A DNA stretch of 64,000 nucleotides from Gordonia alkaliphila (GTDB taxonomy: Bacteria > Actinomycetota > Actinomycetes > Mycobacteriales > Mycobacteriaceae): NCBI RefSeq assembly GCF_023017165.1, contig NZ_JALKBW010000001.1:558001-622000 (forward strand), read 5' to 3'. The position numbers were made by a program, and so were the translations under genes. Below the pieces are notes generated by a model, which was given only the letters and a program-made list of their open reading frames with translations, searched no databases and had not been told where the DNA came from. Positions 23,401-38,400 of this stretch are shown in pieces (positions within the stretch are counted from its first letter, which is position 1; every line of letters starts with the position of its first letter).

Positions 23401-26400
23401 TTCGGCACTGCGATCCATCACCACCGCGACGGCGGTCTCCGGGCCCACGCCGGCAGCGATCAACGTCCGGGCCAGTTCACCGATGCGGGCACCGAATTCG
23501 CGATAGGTGATCTCGCGATCGCCAGTGACCAGAGCCGGTGCCTCCGGGCGGGCCGCCACCTGCGCGGCCACCGCATCGGCGATCGTCTCGTCCAGGATCG
23601 GTTCCACCGGACCGGTCGACGCGGCCCGCACGCGATCACGCTCCAGCTCATCGGCGACGGTCACGTCACCGACCACCACCGCCGGATCGGCGATCATCGC
23701 CTCGAGCAGGCGCACGAACCTGGTGCCGAGCTGCTCGATCGTCGAGCGATCGAAGATAGCGGTGGCGAAGGTCAGCAGACCCGTCCAGTCGCCGGACTCC
23801 CCACCCATGATCGTCAGGTTCAGGTCCATCTGCGCCGGGGTTTCCATGCCGCCGAGCGGCTCGACGCTCACATCACCCACCGCGACGCCCTCGTCAGCCT
23901 GGGCGAGCGGATCCACCGAGAGGATCACCTGGACCAGCGGCGAGAACGCTTCGCTACGCACCGGATCGATCGCATCGACGATCGACTCGAACGGCACCTC
24001 CGCATGCGCGAACGCATCCAGGTCGCTGGCCCGCGTGCGCGCGATCAGCGCCTCGAACGTCTCAGCCGGGTCGATCTCGGTGCGCAGCACCAGGGTGTTG
24101 ACGAACATGCCGACCAGCGCGTTGAGTCCGCGCGGCCCACGACCATCGATCGGCGTGCCCAGCACGATGTCGCCGGTGCCGGACACCCGCGCGAGCAGCG
24201 CTGCGAACACCGCGTGCAACACCATGAATCGGGTGGCACCCGACGCCGCGGCGAACTCATCGACCCGTGCACCCAGGTCCGACGGGATGGCGAACTGCAC
24301 CTGGTCACCGTGCGACGAGAACACGGCCGGTCGTGGCCGGTCGGTGGGGAGGGCGATCACATCGGGCGCACCGGCCAGTGCGTCTTCCCAGAAAGCCAGC
24401 TGGCGACCCATGATCGACGAGGCATCTTCCGGCGAACCGAGCACCCCGTGCTGCCACAGCGAGTAGTCGGCGTACTGCACCGGCAGAGGCATGAACTCCG
24501 GCGCCCGGCCCTCGGCGCGGGCCGCGTACGCGGCAACCAGGTCCATCACCATCGGGCCGTGCGACTGCCCGTCGAAGCTGATGTGGTGGACGGCCATGGT
24601 GACTGCCACCGAATCGTCGGATTCGATCAACACGCGCACGCGCAGCGGCAGTTCGGTGGTCAGGTCGAAACCGCGATTGAGCTCGGCGATGATCTCGCTC
24701 ATCGAATCAGAGATGCGCCAATCCAACCGGGCGTCGGCCTCGTCGGCGTCGACGATCAGCTGGTACGGCACGCCGCCGTGATCGGGGAACACCGTCCGCA
24801 ACACTTCGTGCCGGGTGACCACATCGGAGACGGCCTGGCGCAGCGCGACCAAGTCCACGGCTCCGCGCAACCGGAACGCAATGGGAATGTTGTAGGTCGA
24901 CGCTGCCGGGTCGAGGCGGTTGATGAACCACATGCGCTGCTGTGCGAACGAGAGCGGAATCGTCTCCGGTCGCGGCACCACGGCGGTGACGGGAGGCAGT
25001 GCCGGTGCGCGGCCGGCGGCCGCGCTCACCAGTTCACGCACGGTCGGCGCATCGAAGACGTCGCGCACCGACAGGTCGGCGCCGAGTACTTCGCCGACGC
25101 GAGCGACCACACGCATCGCAGCCAGGGAGTTGCCGCCCAGGTTGAAGAACGACTCGGTGACGCTGACCTGCTCGACGCCGAGGAGCTGCGCGAACACCTC
25201 CGCAACGCGTTCCTCGTCCTCGTTGGCCGGCGGCACGTACTCGGTCTGCAGCGAACCGAAGTCGGGCTCGGGCAGCGCGCGGCGGTCCAGTTTGCCGGCC
25301 GTGTTCAGTGCGACATCGTCGAGCAGCATCCAGACGCTCGGGCGCATGTACTCCGGCAGTGACTCGGCGATGTGCGCCTTCACCTCGTCGAGGTCCACCG
25401 AGGCCGGTGCCACGTAGCCGACCAGGAATTCGCCGCCGGCCGGAGCCGTGGCCACGGTGGCGGCGGCATGGATGACGCCCGGGGCACCCGCGATCAGCGC
25501 TTCGATCTCGCCGAGTTCGATGCGCTGGCCACGCAGCTTCACCTGGAAGTCGGTGCGACCCAGATATTCGATCTCTCCGCCGGGCAGGCGCTTCACGAGG
25601 TCGCCGGTGCGGTACAGGCGGGCACCCGGCGACGCGGAGTAGGGGTCGGCGATGAAGCGTTCCGCGGTCAGTGCCGGTGCCGCAGCATAGCCGCGCGCGA
25701 TCTGCACACCACCGAGGTACAACTCGCCGGGCACCCCGTCGGGAACCGGCTGCAGTCGGTCGTCGAGCACCAGCGCCGTGGTGTTGGCGACCGGGCCGCC
25801 GATGGTCACCATCGCGTCGCCGGCCTTGATCTCCGAAGCGGTCACGTCGACTGCGGCCTCGGTCGGCCCGTACAGGTTGTGCAGGCCGGTTGTCGGCAAC
25901 GCGGCGAGCAGGTCTTGGGCGACGGCGGGCGGCAACGCTTCTCCCGAGGTGAACACCAGTCGCAGCGACGAGAGTTCGCTGACGCGTCGGCCGGCCACAT
26001 CGAGGAACACCGAGAGCATCGACGGTACGAAGTGCACCACCGACACCGACTCGTCCTTGAGTACCTCGGCCAGATAGATCGGATCCCGATGCCCGTCGGG
26101 GCGCGCGATCACCAAGGGCGCACCCAGCAGGAACGGCAAGTAGAGTTCCCACACCGACACGTCGAAGGTGTACGGCGTCTTCTGCAAGAAGCGGTCAGCC
26201 GCATCGATGCGGTAGTCATCGCGCATCCATACCAGGCGGTTCACCACCGCTTCGTGGGACACGGTCACACCCTTGGGCGTACCCGTCGAACCCGAGGTGA
26301 ACAAGGTGTACAACGCACTGTCGCCACGCACCGGTGCGATCCGGTCGGCATCGGTGACCGGGGCAACCGCCAGGTCCACGTCGCCCGACGCATCGACCTC

Positions 26401-29400
26401 GAGCACCCGAACACCGGACAGATCGGCAACCGGTCCCGGAACAGCACCGGCGGCCACCAGCACCACTCGGGCGTCGGCGGTCTCCAACATCACCCGCGCA
26501 CGGTCGGCGGGCGCCTCGACATCGATCGGCACATACTGGCCACCGGCGGCGGTGATCGCGTGAATGGCGACCATCATCTCCACGCTGCGATCGAAGCACA
26601 CGCCCACGGCCACATCCGGGCCGACGCCGGCGGCAATCAGTTCGCGCGCCGATGTCGCGACCCGAGCACTGAACTCGGCGTACGAGACTGCACGGCCCTC
26701 GAACACCAAAGCGGGTGCCTCGGCGTTACGCGCCGCTTGCTCGGCGACGACGTCGGCGATCGAGATTGCCGGGATCTTCATGTCCGGACCCGACGAGATG
26801 GCGAGCACACCGTCGCGGCCAGGCCGATCCAGCAGCGCCGCGTCGCCGACCGGGGAGGTCGGGTCGGCGGTGAGCTCATCCAGGAAGGCGACGAACCTCT
26901 CGGCGAACCATCGGGCGGTCGACTCCTCGAACAGATCGGTGGCGTACACCACCAGGCCCGACCAGGTGCCCTGGTCGCCGGGCAGCACGCGGAAGGTCAG
27001 ATCCACCTGTGCCGGCACGAACGGGTCGGCAAGGCTCGACACCTGGAGGTCGCCGATACCGATGCCGGCGTCCACGCCGCGGATCGAAGCGCCCGGATCG
27101 AATGAGAGCATCACCTGGGCCAGCGGCGCGAAGGCCTCGCTGCGCACCGGATCGAGAGCATCGACCACGGCCTCGAACGGCACGTCGGAATGGGCGAACG
27201 CGTCCAGGTCGACGCTGCGGACCTGGCGCAGCAGCTCGGTGAACGAGGCACCCGAGTCGACCTGCGTGCGCAGCACGAGCGTGTTCACGAACATGCCGAT
27301 GAGTGCATCCAGGTCAGCCTGGCCGCGACCGGCGACCGGGGTAGCGACCGCGATGTCTTCGGTGGCCGACAACCGCGCCAACAGCACCGCGAAGGCAGCG
27401 TGCGTCACCATGAATGGAGTCACGTCGTGCTCGGCGGCTGTCGAGGCCACCCGTTCGGCCACCTCGGCGGGAATCTCGAACGACAACTCGGCGCCGCGAT
27501 AGGACGCCACCGCCGGACGCTTGCGATCGGCCGGCAATTCCAGCACGTCGGGCAGATGGGTCAGCCGCTCGCGCCAGTGCTCCAGCTGCCGCCCCAGGAC
27601 TGAATCTGCGTCGTCCGGTGAACCGAGCACCTCGCGCTGCCAGATGGCGAAGTCGGCGAACTGCACCGGCAACGGCGCGAACGGCGGCTTCTGGCCGGCA
27701 GCGCGCGCCACGTACGCGGTCAGCACGTCGGTGACCAGTGGGCCCATCGACTCACCGTCGGTGGCGATGTGGTGCGCCACCACCGCGAACACGAACTCGT
27801 TTTCGCTGGCTGGGTAGATCACCGCGCGGATCGGCCACTGCGAGGTGACATCGAAACCGGCGGTGACCGCAGCCATCAACTCGGTCTCGGAGGCGACCTG
27901 CGACCAGGGCAATTCCTGCGCCACTGCGGTCTCGGGCGCGATCACCTGGACCGGTACACCGTCGACGTCGGGGAACGTCGTGCGAAGCACCTCGTGCCGA
28001 ACCACCACGTCGGCGAAGGCTGCCCGCAACGCCGCCACATCCAGCGCCCCGTCGATACGCAGGACGGCCGGAATGTTGTAGGTCGGCAGCGACGGATCGA
28101 AACGGTTGATGAACCACATGCGCTGCTGCGAGAACGACAACGGAATCTGCGCCGGACGCGGATCGGCTTTGGTAACCGGAGGCAACGCCGCGGCGCGGCC
28201 GGTGACCGCGGCAACGAGTTCACGCACCGACGGCGCGTCGAACACGTCGCGCACCGACACCTGCACGCCCAATGCCTCACTCACCCGAGCGACCAAACGC
28301 ATAGCGGCGAGCGAGTTACCGCCGACATCGAAGAACGATTCGGTGACGGACACCTGATCGACGCCGAGCAGATCGGCGTAGACGGCGGCCACGGTTTCTT
28401 CGTCCGGCGTCTCCGGGGCCACGTATTCGGCAGCGGCAAACTCGGGATCGGGCAGCGAACGCCGGTCGACCTTGCCGGCCGTGTTCAGCGGCATCTGCTC
28501 CAGAGCCACCCACACCGTCGGCACCATGTACTCCGGCACATGCTTAGCCAGCTCAACAGCCACCACATCGGTATCCACCGTCGCAGGAGCCACATAACCG
28601 ACGAGCTGGTCACCGGCCGGGCCCTCGACGACGCGGGCAGCCGCATGAACCACACCCTCAACAGCGGCGATCGCCGCCTCGACCTCACCGAGCTCCAGCC
28701 GCTGACCGCGCAGCTTCACCTGGAAGTCGGTACGGCCCAGGTATTCGAGTTCGCCGGTGGCGCTGTTGCGCTTGACCAGGTCACCGGTGCGATACAAGCG
28801 AGCGCCCTCGCCGCCGAAGGGGTCGGCGACAAAGCGCTCCGCGGTCAGATCCGCACGCGAAGCATAGCCACGTGCCGACTGCACACCACCGAGATACAGC
28901 TCACCGGCCACACCATCGGGCACCGGATGCAGTCGTGAATCGAGCACCAGCGCCGTGGTGTTGGCCATCGGCGCACCGATCGGCACCACCTGACCTACCT
29001 GATCGAGCACCGCCGACATCGTGTACACCGCGGACTCGGTCGGACCGAACAGGTTGACCAGCTTGGCCTGCGGCGCCCGACGACGCACATCCTTGGCCAC
29101 CGCCGGCGGCAGGGCCTCACCACCGGAGAACAACACCCGCAGGCTCGGCAACAGCGGGTCGTCGCCGACGACGTCCAGGAACGCCGCCAGCAGCGACGGC
29201 ACGAACTGCACCACCGACACATCGGACCGGTTCATCACCTCGGCCAAGTACTGCGGATCGCGCTCACCACCGGCATCAGCGATCACCATCGTCTGACCGG
29301 CCACCAGCGGCCAGAACAACTCCAACACCGACGCATCGAAAGTATGCGGAGTCTTGAACAGCAGACGCTGTCCACCGGCCGGCACGGTCTGGTCGAACCA

Positions 29401-32400
29401 CGACACGAAGTTACGCACCGCACCGTGGGAGATCGTCACCCCCTTGGGCAGACCCGTCGAACCCGACGTGAACAACGTGTACGCAGCATCGTCGACCCGA
29501 AGCGGCGCGAGGCGCTCGACCGGATCCAACGGCTTCGCACCGACCGGCAGGTCGGTCGAGCAATCGACTTCGAGGACCGGAACGTTCAAGCCGGCGACGA
29601 ACTCGGGAACCTCGCCGCCCTTGGCGACGAGAACCAACTTCACGCCGCCCGTGGTCGCGACGTACTCGGCGCGTTCGGCCGGGGAGTCCATCGCGATCGG
29701 CACGTACTGACCGCCCGCCGCCATGACCGCGTGCACCGCAATCACCAGTTCAGCGGAACGGTCCATCACCAGACCGACGGCAGTCTCCGGACCCACACCG
29801 GCAGCGATCAGAGTGCGAGCCAGCTCACCGATCCGGGCACCGAACTCGGCGTACGAGTATTCGCGCTCCCCCGCGACCACAGCGATCGTGTCTGGGCGCG
29901 CGGCAACCTGCGCGGCCACCGCATCAGCGATCGTCTCGTCCAAGATCGGCTCGACAGGTCCGGCCGACTCGGCGAGCACCGCCACCGACTCGGCTTCCTC
30001 GATCACCATCACATCGCCCACCGGCAGGGTCGGCGAGGCCAGCACCGCATCGAGCAGGCGCACGAATCGAGCACCGAGCTTCTCGACGGTTGAGCGATCG
30101 AAGATCGCCGTCGCAAACGTCAGCAGACCCGACCAGTCGACGGCGTCGCCGCTGACGATCGTCAGGTTCAGGTCCATCTGCGCCGGGGTACCGACGCCGT
30201 CGAACGGTTCCACCGTCACGTCGCCGACCTCGATGCTCTGGTCGGATGCCTGCGCCAGCGGGTCGACCGACAGGATCACCTGGACCAGCGGCGAGAACGC
30301 TTCGCTGCGCACCGGATCGATCGCGTCCACGATCGATTCGAACGGCACATCGGCATGACCGAAGGCATCCAAGTCTCCCGCACGGATGCGTGCCATCAGC
30401 TGCTCGAACGACTCGGCCGGATCCACCTCGCTGCGCAGCACCAGCGTGTTGACGAACATACCCACCAGGGCGTTCAGCCCGCGCGGTCCGCGACCGTCGA
30501 TCGGAGTGCCCAACACGATGTCGTTCGATCCCGACAGTCGTGCCAGCAACGCGGAGAACGCGGCGTGCAACACCATGAACCGCGACGCTCCCGACCGGGA
30601 GGCGTACTCGTCGATTCGGGCGCCAAGGTCGGCGGGGATCGCGAACTGCACCTGCTCGCCTTGCGAGGAGAACACCGGCGGACGCGGGCGGTCGGTCGGC
30701 AGCTCGATCACATCGGGCACACCGACTAGCGACTGTTCCCAGTACGCCAACTGCTTACCCAGGATCGACTCGGCGTCGTCGGGTGAACCGAGAACTTCGC
30801 GCTGCCACACCGCGTAGTCGGCGTACTGCACCGGCATCGCCGCGAACTCGGGAACGTCGCCCGCGTTGCGAGCGGCATAGGCCGTCAGCAGGTCCGTCAC
30901 CATCGGACCGAAAGACTGACCGTCGAACGCGATGTGGTGAACCACTACGGCGAGGGCGAGCGAATCGTCACCCTCTTCCAGCAGTCGCACCCGCAACGGC
31001 AGTTCGGTGGTCACATCGAATCCGCGACCAAGGTCGGTGAAGACGTCCTCGATCGTGTCGACCACACGCCAGTCCAGGCGCGAGTCAAGGTCTTCGACGG
31101 CGATCACGTCCTGGAATGGCACGCCGTCGACGTCCGGGAACACCGTCCGCAGCACCTCGTGCCGGGTCGCCACGTCCAGCATGGCCTGGCGCAACGCACC
31201 GCGGTCGACATCACCGCGCAGCCGGAAGGCCGTCGGAATGTTGTAGGTCGGCGCCGACGGATCGAGTCGGTTGATGAACCACATGCGCTGCTGCGCGAAC
31301 GACAACGGAATGCGTTCGGGTCGCGGTGCGACGGCGGTCACCGGCGGCAGAGCTGCCGCACGGCCCACCGACGCGGCCGCGAGTTCGCGGACGGTCGGGG
31401 CGTCGAACAGGTCCCGGATCGACAGGTCCACTCCGAGTGCTTCACCGGCGCGGGCGACCACCCGCATGGCGCTGAGCGAGTTGCCGCCGGCGTCGAAGAA
31501 CGACTCGGTGACGCCGACGCGCTCCACACCGAGAATCTCCGCAAACACCCGCGCTAGCGTTTGTTCGGTGTCGCCTTCGGGGGCCACATATTCGACTGCG
31601 GTCGACTGCAGGTCGGGTTCGGGCAGCGCACGACGATCCAGCTTGCCCGCCGAGTTCAGTGCGACGTCCTCGAGCAGAGTCCACACGCTCGGGCGCATGT
31701 ACTCCGGCAACGATGCAGCCACATGTGCCTTCACCGCATCCAGATCCACCGATGCCGGCGACACGTAGCCGACGAGGAACTCGCCACCGGCCGGGGCCGT
31801 CGCCACAGTCGCGGCGGCATGCACCACACCCGGCGCACCGGCGATCACCGCTTCGATCTCACCGAGCTCGATACGCTGACCGCGCAACTTCACCTGGAAG
31901 TCCGTACGCCCCAGATACTCGATGTCTCCGCCGGAGAGGCGCTTGACGAGGTCACCGGTCCGGTACAGACGCGCACCGGGATCGCCGTACGGATCAGCAA
32001 TAAAGCGTTCGGCGGTCAGGCCAGGTGCGGCAGCGTAGCCACGAGCGACCTGCACCCCACCGAGATACAACTCGCCAGGCACACCATCGGGCACCGGCTG
32101 CAAACGATCGTCCAGAACCAGAGCGGTCGTGTTGGCGACCGCGCGGCCGATCGTCACCAGCTCGTCGCCCGGCAACACCTGCACCGCGGTCACGTCGACC
32201 GCTGCCTCGGTCGGTCCATACAGGTTGTGCAGTTCCGTCGACGGCAACGCGGCCAGCAGTTCCTGCGCGATCGCCGGCGACAGCGCCTCACCCGAAGTGA
32301 ACACCTCGGTCAACGACGTCAACCCCGTAACACCATCGCCGACCACATCGAGGAACACCGACAACATCGACGGCACGAAGTGCACCACCGACACCTGTTC

Positions 32401-35400
32401 CTCAGCGATCACCGACGCCAAGTACTGCGGATCCCGATGCCCGTCGGGGCGCGCGATCACCAGGGGCGCTCCCACCAGGAACGGCAAGTAGAGTTCCCAC
32501 ACCGACACGTCGAAGGTGTACGGAGTCTTCTGCAAGAACCGGGCATCCGCACCCAGTGCATAATCGTCACGCATCCACACCAGACGGTTCAGCACCGCCT
32601 CATGCGACACCGTCACACCCTTCGGCACACCGGTCGAGCCCGACGTGAACAACGTGTACAACGCCGACTCCGGCCGCACCGGCGCAAGGCGATCAGCATC
32701 CGTGATCGGGGCAACCGTCAGATCCACCTCGCCCGAGGCATCAACCTCGATGAGCGTGACGCCCTCAAGACCAGCGACCGCTTCCGTCACCGACTCGGCC
32801 ACCAGCACGACCTGCGCGCCAGCGGTCTGCAACATCACCCGGGCACGATCGGCCGGAGCCGCCGTATCGACCGGCACATACTGGCCACCCGCCGCAGTCA
32901 CCGCATGAATCGCCACAAGCAGTTCCACGCTGCGATCGATACACACACCCACCGCAACATCCGGGCCGATGCCCGCAGCAATCAACTCACGCGCCAACGT
33001 CGCCACGCGCGCACCGAATTCGCGGTACGACACCTCCCGACCCTCGAACACCAGAGCCGCAGCTTCCGGAGAAGCAATCACCTGCGCCGCAACAGCATCC
33101 GCAAGGGCGGCGCCTCCCGCTCCCCGCGCCTGTCGAGGGGTCACCGGGCCCGACGACGCCGCCAGGACCCGATCGCGCTCATCGGAGTCGAGCAGTGGCA
33201 GGTCGGCCACTACCTGGTCCGGCGCCGCAGCACCGGCCCGGAGAATCTCGGTGATCGCATCGGCAAAGACCTGAACCTGCGCTTCGTCGAACGCACCCGG
33301 CAGGTACTTCAGGTGTCCGCTGATCTGTCCGCCGTGCTCCTCGGTGATGAAGCTGACCGGGTAGTGGGTGGCATCGCGGGTGGAGATGCCTCGCAGTTGC
33401 AGTCCGTCCGACCGGACCGTTGAGATGGACTCGGTATCGATCGGGTACGACTCGTGGACGAACAGCGTGTCGAACTCCAGCGCGTGCGGCTCGATGCCGG
33501 CCAGCGTCGACAGTCCGACATGCTGGTGATCGAGCACCCGCACCTTGTCGGACTGCAGTGCAGCAAGCAGTTCCCCGAAGGTCGAGGACGGATCGGCATC
33601 CACGACCACCGGCAAGGTGTTGATGAACAGGCCCACCATGGTGTCCACGCCGTCGAGGCCGGCCGGGCGACCCGACACGGTCTCACCGAAGGTCACCACC
33701 CGATTGCCAGTCACCCGAGAGAGAAGCACCGCCCACGCCGCCTGCAGCACCGTCGACAGCGTCGCACCGGATTCTCGCGTCAGACGCATGACGTCCTCTG
33801 AGAGTTCCTCGGACAGAGCCAGCGGCACCTCTCGCGGAGCCTGATCGATCCCGGTCATCCCGGCCGAGGCGATCCGTGTCGGCCCCTCCACCGGTGCCAG
33901 CAGCTCCTGCCACGCCGCGAGTCCGGCGGCAGCGTCGGCGCCGGCGATGGCGCGCACGTGATCGGCGAAGCTGAGCTCGTGCGTCGGTGTGAAGGTGGAG
34001 CCGGTTGCGTACGCGGCGAGCAGATCCGCCAGCACCAGCGGACCGGACCAGCCGTCGAACAGTAGGTGGTGCGAAGTCACCACCAGGTCGGCGCCGGCAC
34101 TGTGGCGTACCAGCACCGCGCGCATCAGCGGCGGCGACGACAGGTCGAAGCGCTGGGCACGCTCGGCGTCAGCGATCTCGTCCAGGCGCGTGTCCGTCGC
34201 AGCCTCGTCGAGGTCAGCGAGATCGATCACCTGCAGCGGCACCGACAGTTCGGCGGGCACCACGGCCACCACGCCGGAATCGATCTGAACGTAACCGGAG
34301 CGCAGCACATCGTGATGTGCCAGCAGCGCATCCATCGCCGACTGCAGACGTTCCAGATCGACCTGGCCACCGAACTGCACGCGAGCCTGCACGTGGTAGG
34401 CGTCCATCTCGTCGTCGCCGACCAGGCCGGACTGGAAGAACAACCCCAACTGCAGCGGGGTCAATGGCCAGAGGTCGGCGGCCGGGAACTCGACAGCGAG
34501 CCGATCCAGCTCGTCCTGCCTGACTCCGGAGCCCGGCACGTCTGACGGAGACAACCCGACTCCGGTTTCGGCCGCGACCACCGCGTCGGCGAGTTCACTG
34601 GTCCAGCGGTCGGCAAGATCCTGCACATCTGCTTGAGCCAGCAGGTTTTCGGGGAACCGGAATCGGGCCGACAGGCCACGTCCGGTCGAGTCGACGACAC
34701 CGATCGCATCGATGACCAGGCCTGCGGGCATGACCATCCGGCCGGAGACACTGGATGGAAGGGCCGGTGCATCGGCGGTGCCGGCGAACGGCGTCTCGGC
34801 GGTCACCTCGTTCGAATCCCTCGAGCCCGATTCTCCCGAACCGCTCGAGCCGAGGTAGTTGAACAGGATCGACGGCAACGGACGCGCGCCGAGTTCGCCG
34901 GTCGCGCGGTGACCGTCACCGCTGTACCGCAGCGCACCGAATCCGGCGCCGCCATCGGGGACGCCGAGGCGTTCTTCCTTGGCCGCCTTGATCGCATGCA
35001 CCACATCGGCGGCCGGATCCAGGTTCAAAGGCATGATCGTGGTGAACCAGCCGACCGTCCGCGCCAGGTCCGCACGCCGTGGATCGGCACCACGTTCCAG
35101 CAGGTGTTCGTCGCGGCCGTGACGCTCCACGAGCACCGAGACTGCCGCATTGTCGGTGATTCCCCGGGCCACCTGCCAGGACCGCACGGCACGGGCGAAG
35201 GTGCCCAGCAGCACGTCATCGACACTGCCGCCGAACTCCTCGGGCAGCCGCGTCAAAGCCGCATCAGCGACGTCGCTGCTGATGAAGTGCTGCACAACGA
35301 CCGCAGCACTGTCCCGATCCCGGTTCCGGTCGAGCTCCGCGCCCAGGTCGGTCGGCTGCTCCGGCAGCCGATCAAGCCAGTAGCCGGCCTGCGCCTCGAA

Positions 35401-38400
35401 GACGGGAGTGAGGCTCTCGACAGCGGCAGCCCACGCGCGCTGCGAGGTGCCCTCCGGACGCAACGCATAGTCCATCCCCGCCTGCCGTTGCGCCCACGCT
35501 GTGATCAGGTCCTCGATGAGGATCGGCCACGAGACTGCGTCCACGCCGAGGTGGTGAATCGCCCACACGATCCGCGCGCGGCCGTCATAAGAAGTCACCA
35601 ACGCTGCTTGCACCAACCGGCCTGCCGCCGGATCCATCCGGGAGACCAAGTCGGTGTACGCGGCGAGGAGATCCGCACCGAACTCCGCACTGCCACTGTC
35701 ATGCGCCGACTGCCGGGCCGCGACCGCAGCCGCCGCGTCGAAGTCGACGCCGGCGGTCACCGTCCACACCTGGTCGACCTCGACCAGCCGCGCTGAGAGC
35801 ATCGGGTGCGCCGCCACGACCGCTGCCAGCAGCTCACCGAGGATCTGCGTGGTCATCCCGTCCGGGGCCACCAGCACCGTCGACTGTGCAAAATCGGCGA
35901 AGTCTTCCGGCGCAAACGAATGCTCAAGCATCCACGACACGATCGGGCGAAGCGTCGACTCACCCGCGCCACCGCCGGGCAACTCCGGTACCGGCTGAAC
36001 TCCTCGGCCGGAATCGGCGACGAGCGCAGCCATCTTCCGGACCGTCCGGTTCTCGAAGATCTCCTTCGGCGACAGCTCCCACCCGGCAGCCCGGGCCGCC
36101 GAGGCCAATCGGATCGACATGATCGAATCGCCGCCCAATGCGAAGAACGACTCGGTCACCGACACCCGATCGATCCCGAGGAGGCCACCGACAATGGCCG
36201 CCAGCTGTTCCTCGACCGCGCCAATCGGGCCCACATACTCATGGTCCACAGCAGCGAAGTCCGGCACCGGCAATGCTCGCCGATCAACCTTCCCCGCCGA
36301 GTTCAGCGGCATCTCCTCAATCAGATACCACAGGCCAGGCTGCATGTGCGGCAAGAGGCGATCGCGTGCAAACGCCTCAAGAGAGTCGCGCGTCAGGCCA
36401 TCGCCAGCGGCATAGGCAACCAGGATCTGTCCTCCCGAGGGAGGCTCGGCCACCGCCACCGCGGCGTGAACGACGCCTGGGGCCTCTGCCAGAACCGACT
36501 CGATCTCCTCCGGCTCGATCCGCTGGCCACGCAACTTGATCTGAAAGTCCACGCGGCCGACATACTCGAGCTGCCCGGTCGTGTCGGACCGGACCAGATC
36601 GCCAGTGCGATACAGCCGCGACCCCGGCTCGAACGGATCAGCAACGAACCGCTCCGCAGTCAGCCCCGCACGCGCCGCGTAACCCTCAGCAACCAGAACC
36701 CCGCCAAGATACAGCTCACCGACAACACCGTGCGGAACAGGATTCAACCGGTTATCAAGGACGAACGCCGACACACCCGAGACAGGAGCACCGATCTTCA
36801 CCGGCTCATCGGCGAGCACCCGCGCCACCGTCGCGTAGATCGTCGTCTCGGTCGGCCCATACTGATTATCCAGACGGGCCCCCGGCCACCGCTCGACCGC
36901 TTCCCTCGCGCCACTAAGAGTCAGCGCCTCACCACCGGTCGCGATATAGCGAAGCGACGGCATCCGGTCGGCAGGATCAAGCGCTTCTGCCAATGACGCC
37001 AACAACGACGGCACCCAGATCACCGAAGTCACCGATTCACGCTCGACATAACCGGCGATCGCCCACGGATCCCGATGCTCACCGGGCTCCATCACGACCA
37101 CCCGCCCACCGGAAATCACCCAGCGGAACAATTCGAGCACCGACGGATCGAACGTGTACTCCAGCATCTGCAAGAACACATCGTCCGGCCCGAAACCGTA
37201 ATACTCGTTGTCGAACAATAAATGAGCAAGCACCGCACGATGCGGCACCGTCACACCCTTGGGCAACCCCGTCGAGCCCGACGTGAAGATCGTGTACGCC
37301 GGACTCTCGACCGGAATCAGCTGACCGGCACCGACGACCTCACCGCCAACCTGACGCGGCGCGTCCACTTCGATTATTCTCCGGCCACCTTCAACCGCAG
37401 CAACCACCGCCGGTTCGCCGAGCTGACTCGACACCGTCATGACCAGCGGCACCTCAGCCGTGGACAGCATGTATTCCGCACGCACCGCGGGTGTATCGAC
37501 GGCGACCGGCACATACTGGCCACCCGCGGCGATCACCGCGTGCACCGCAATCAGCAATTCCACCGAACGCGGCACACACACCGCCACGGCCACACCTGGC
37601 CCGACCCCGCCGGCCCGCAACTCACCGGCCAGCGCCTCAACCTCTGCACCGAACTCACTGAACGTCCACGTCCGCGTCCCAGCGACCACGGCAACCGACT
37701 CGCCATACTTGCTGACGGCAGCCGGAAGCAGATCCGCCAACGTCCGCACATTCACACGAATGAGCGACCCGACCACGTTATCGGCCACAACCCGCTGCGA
37801 AACCGCACGCAACTCGGCACGCTCACCAGCCAGCAAGATCGGAAGATCGCCCACCGCCACGGACGCATCAGCAACCGCCGAACCCAGAACCGTGCACAGT
37901 CGGTCGGCAAGAACGGCAACAGTGTCACGATCGAAAAGGTCCGTCGCATAGAGGACCGACCCACCCCAGCTGCGCCCCTCACCAGCAGCCGACACCGTGA
38001 ACTGCAGGTCGACCTTTGCCGACTGAAGCTCAGAATCCACCGGCCGAACCGTCACGCCCGAGACGGCACCCAGATCACCGGGATCCATCGCCGATGCCTG
38101 CTCATTGAACGACAACCACACCTGAGCAAGCGGCGCGAACGCCGTACTCCGAACCGGATCGAGCGCATCTACGACCGCTTCGAACGGAACATCAGAATGC
38201 TCGAACGCCGCCAGGTCGGCAACCCGAACAGCCTCGAGTAACTCACCGAAACTCACCGACGGATCGATGTGCGTCCGCAGCATCAGCGAATTGACGAACA
38301 TACCAACCAACGGATCAAGCACCGCTTGCCCACGACCGGCAATCGGGGACCCGATAACCACATCATCCGAACCCGACAACCGCGACATCAAGACCGCCAG

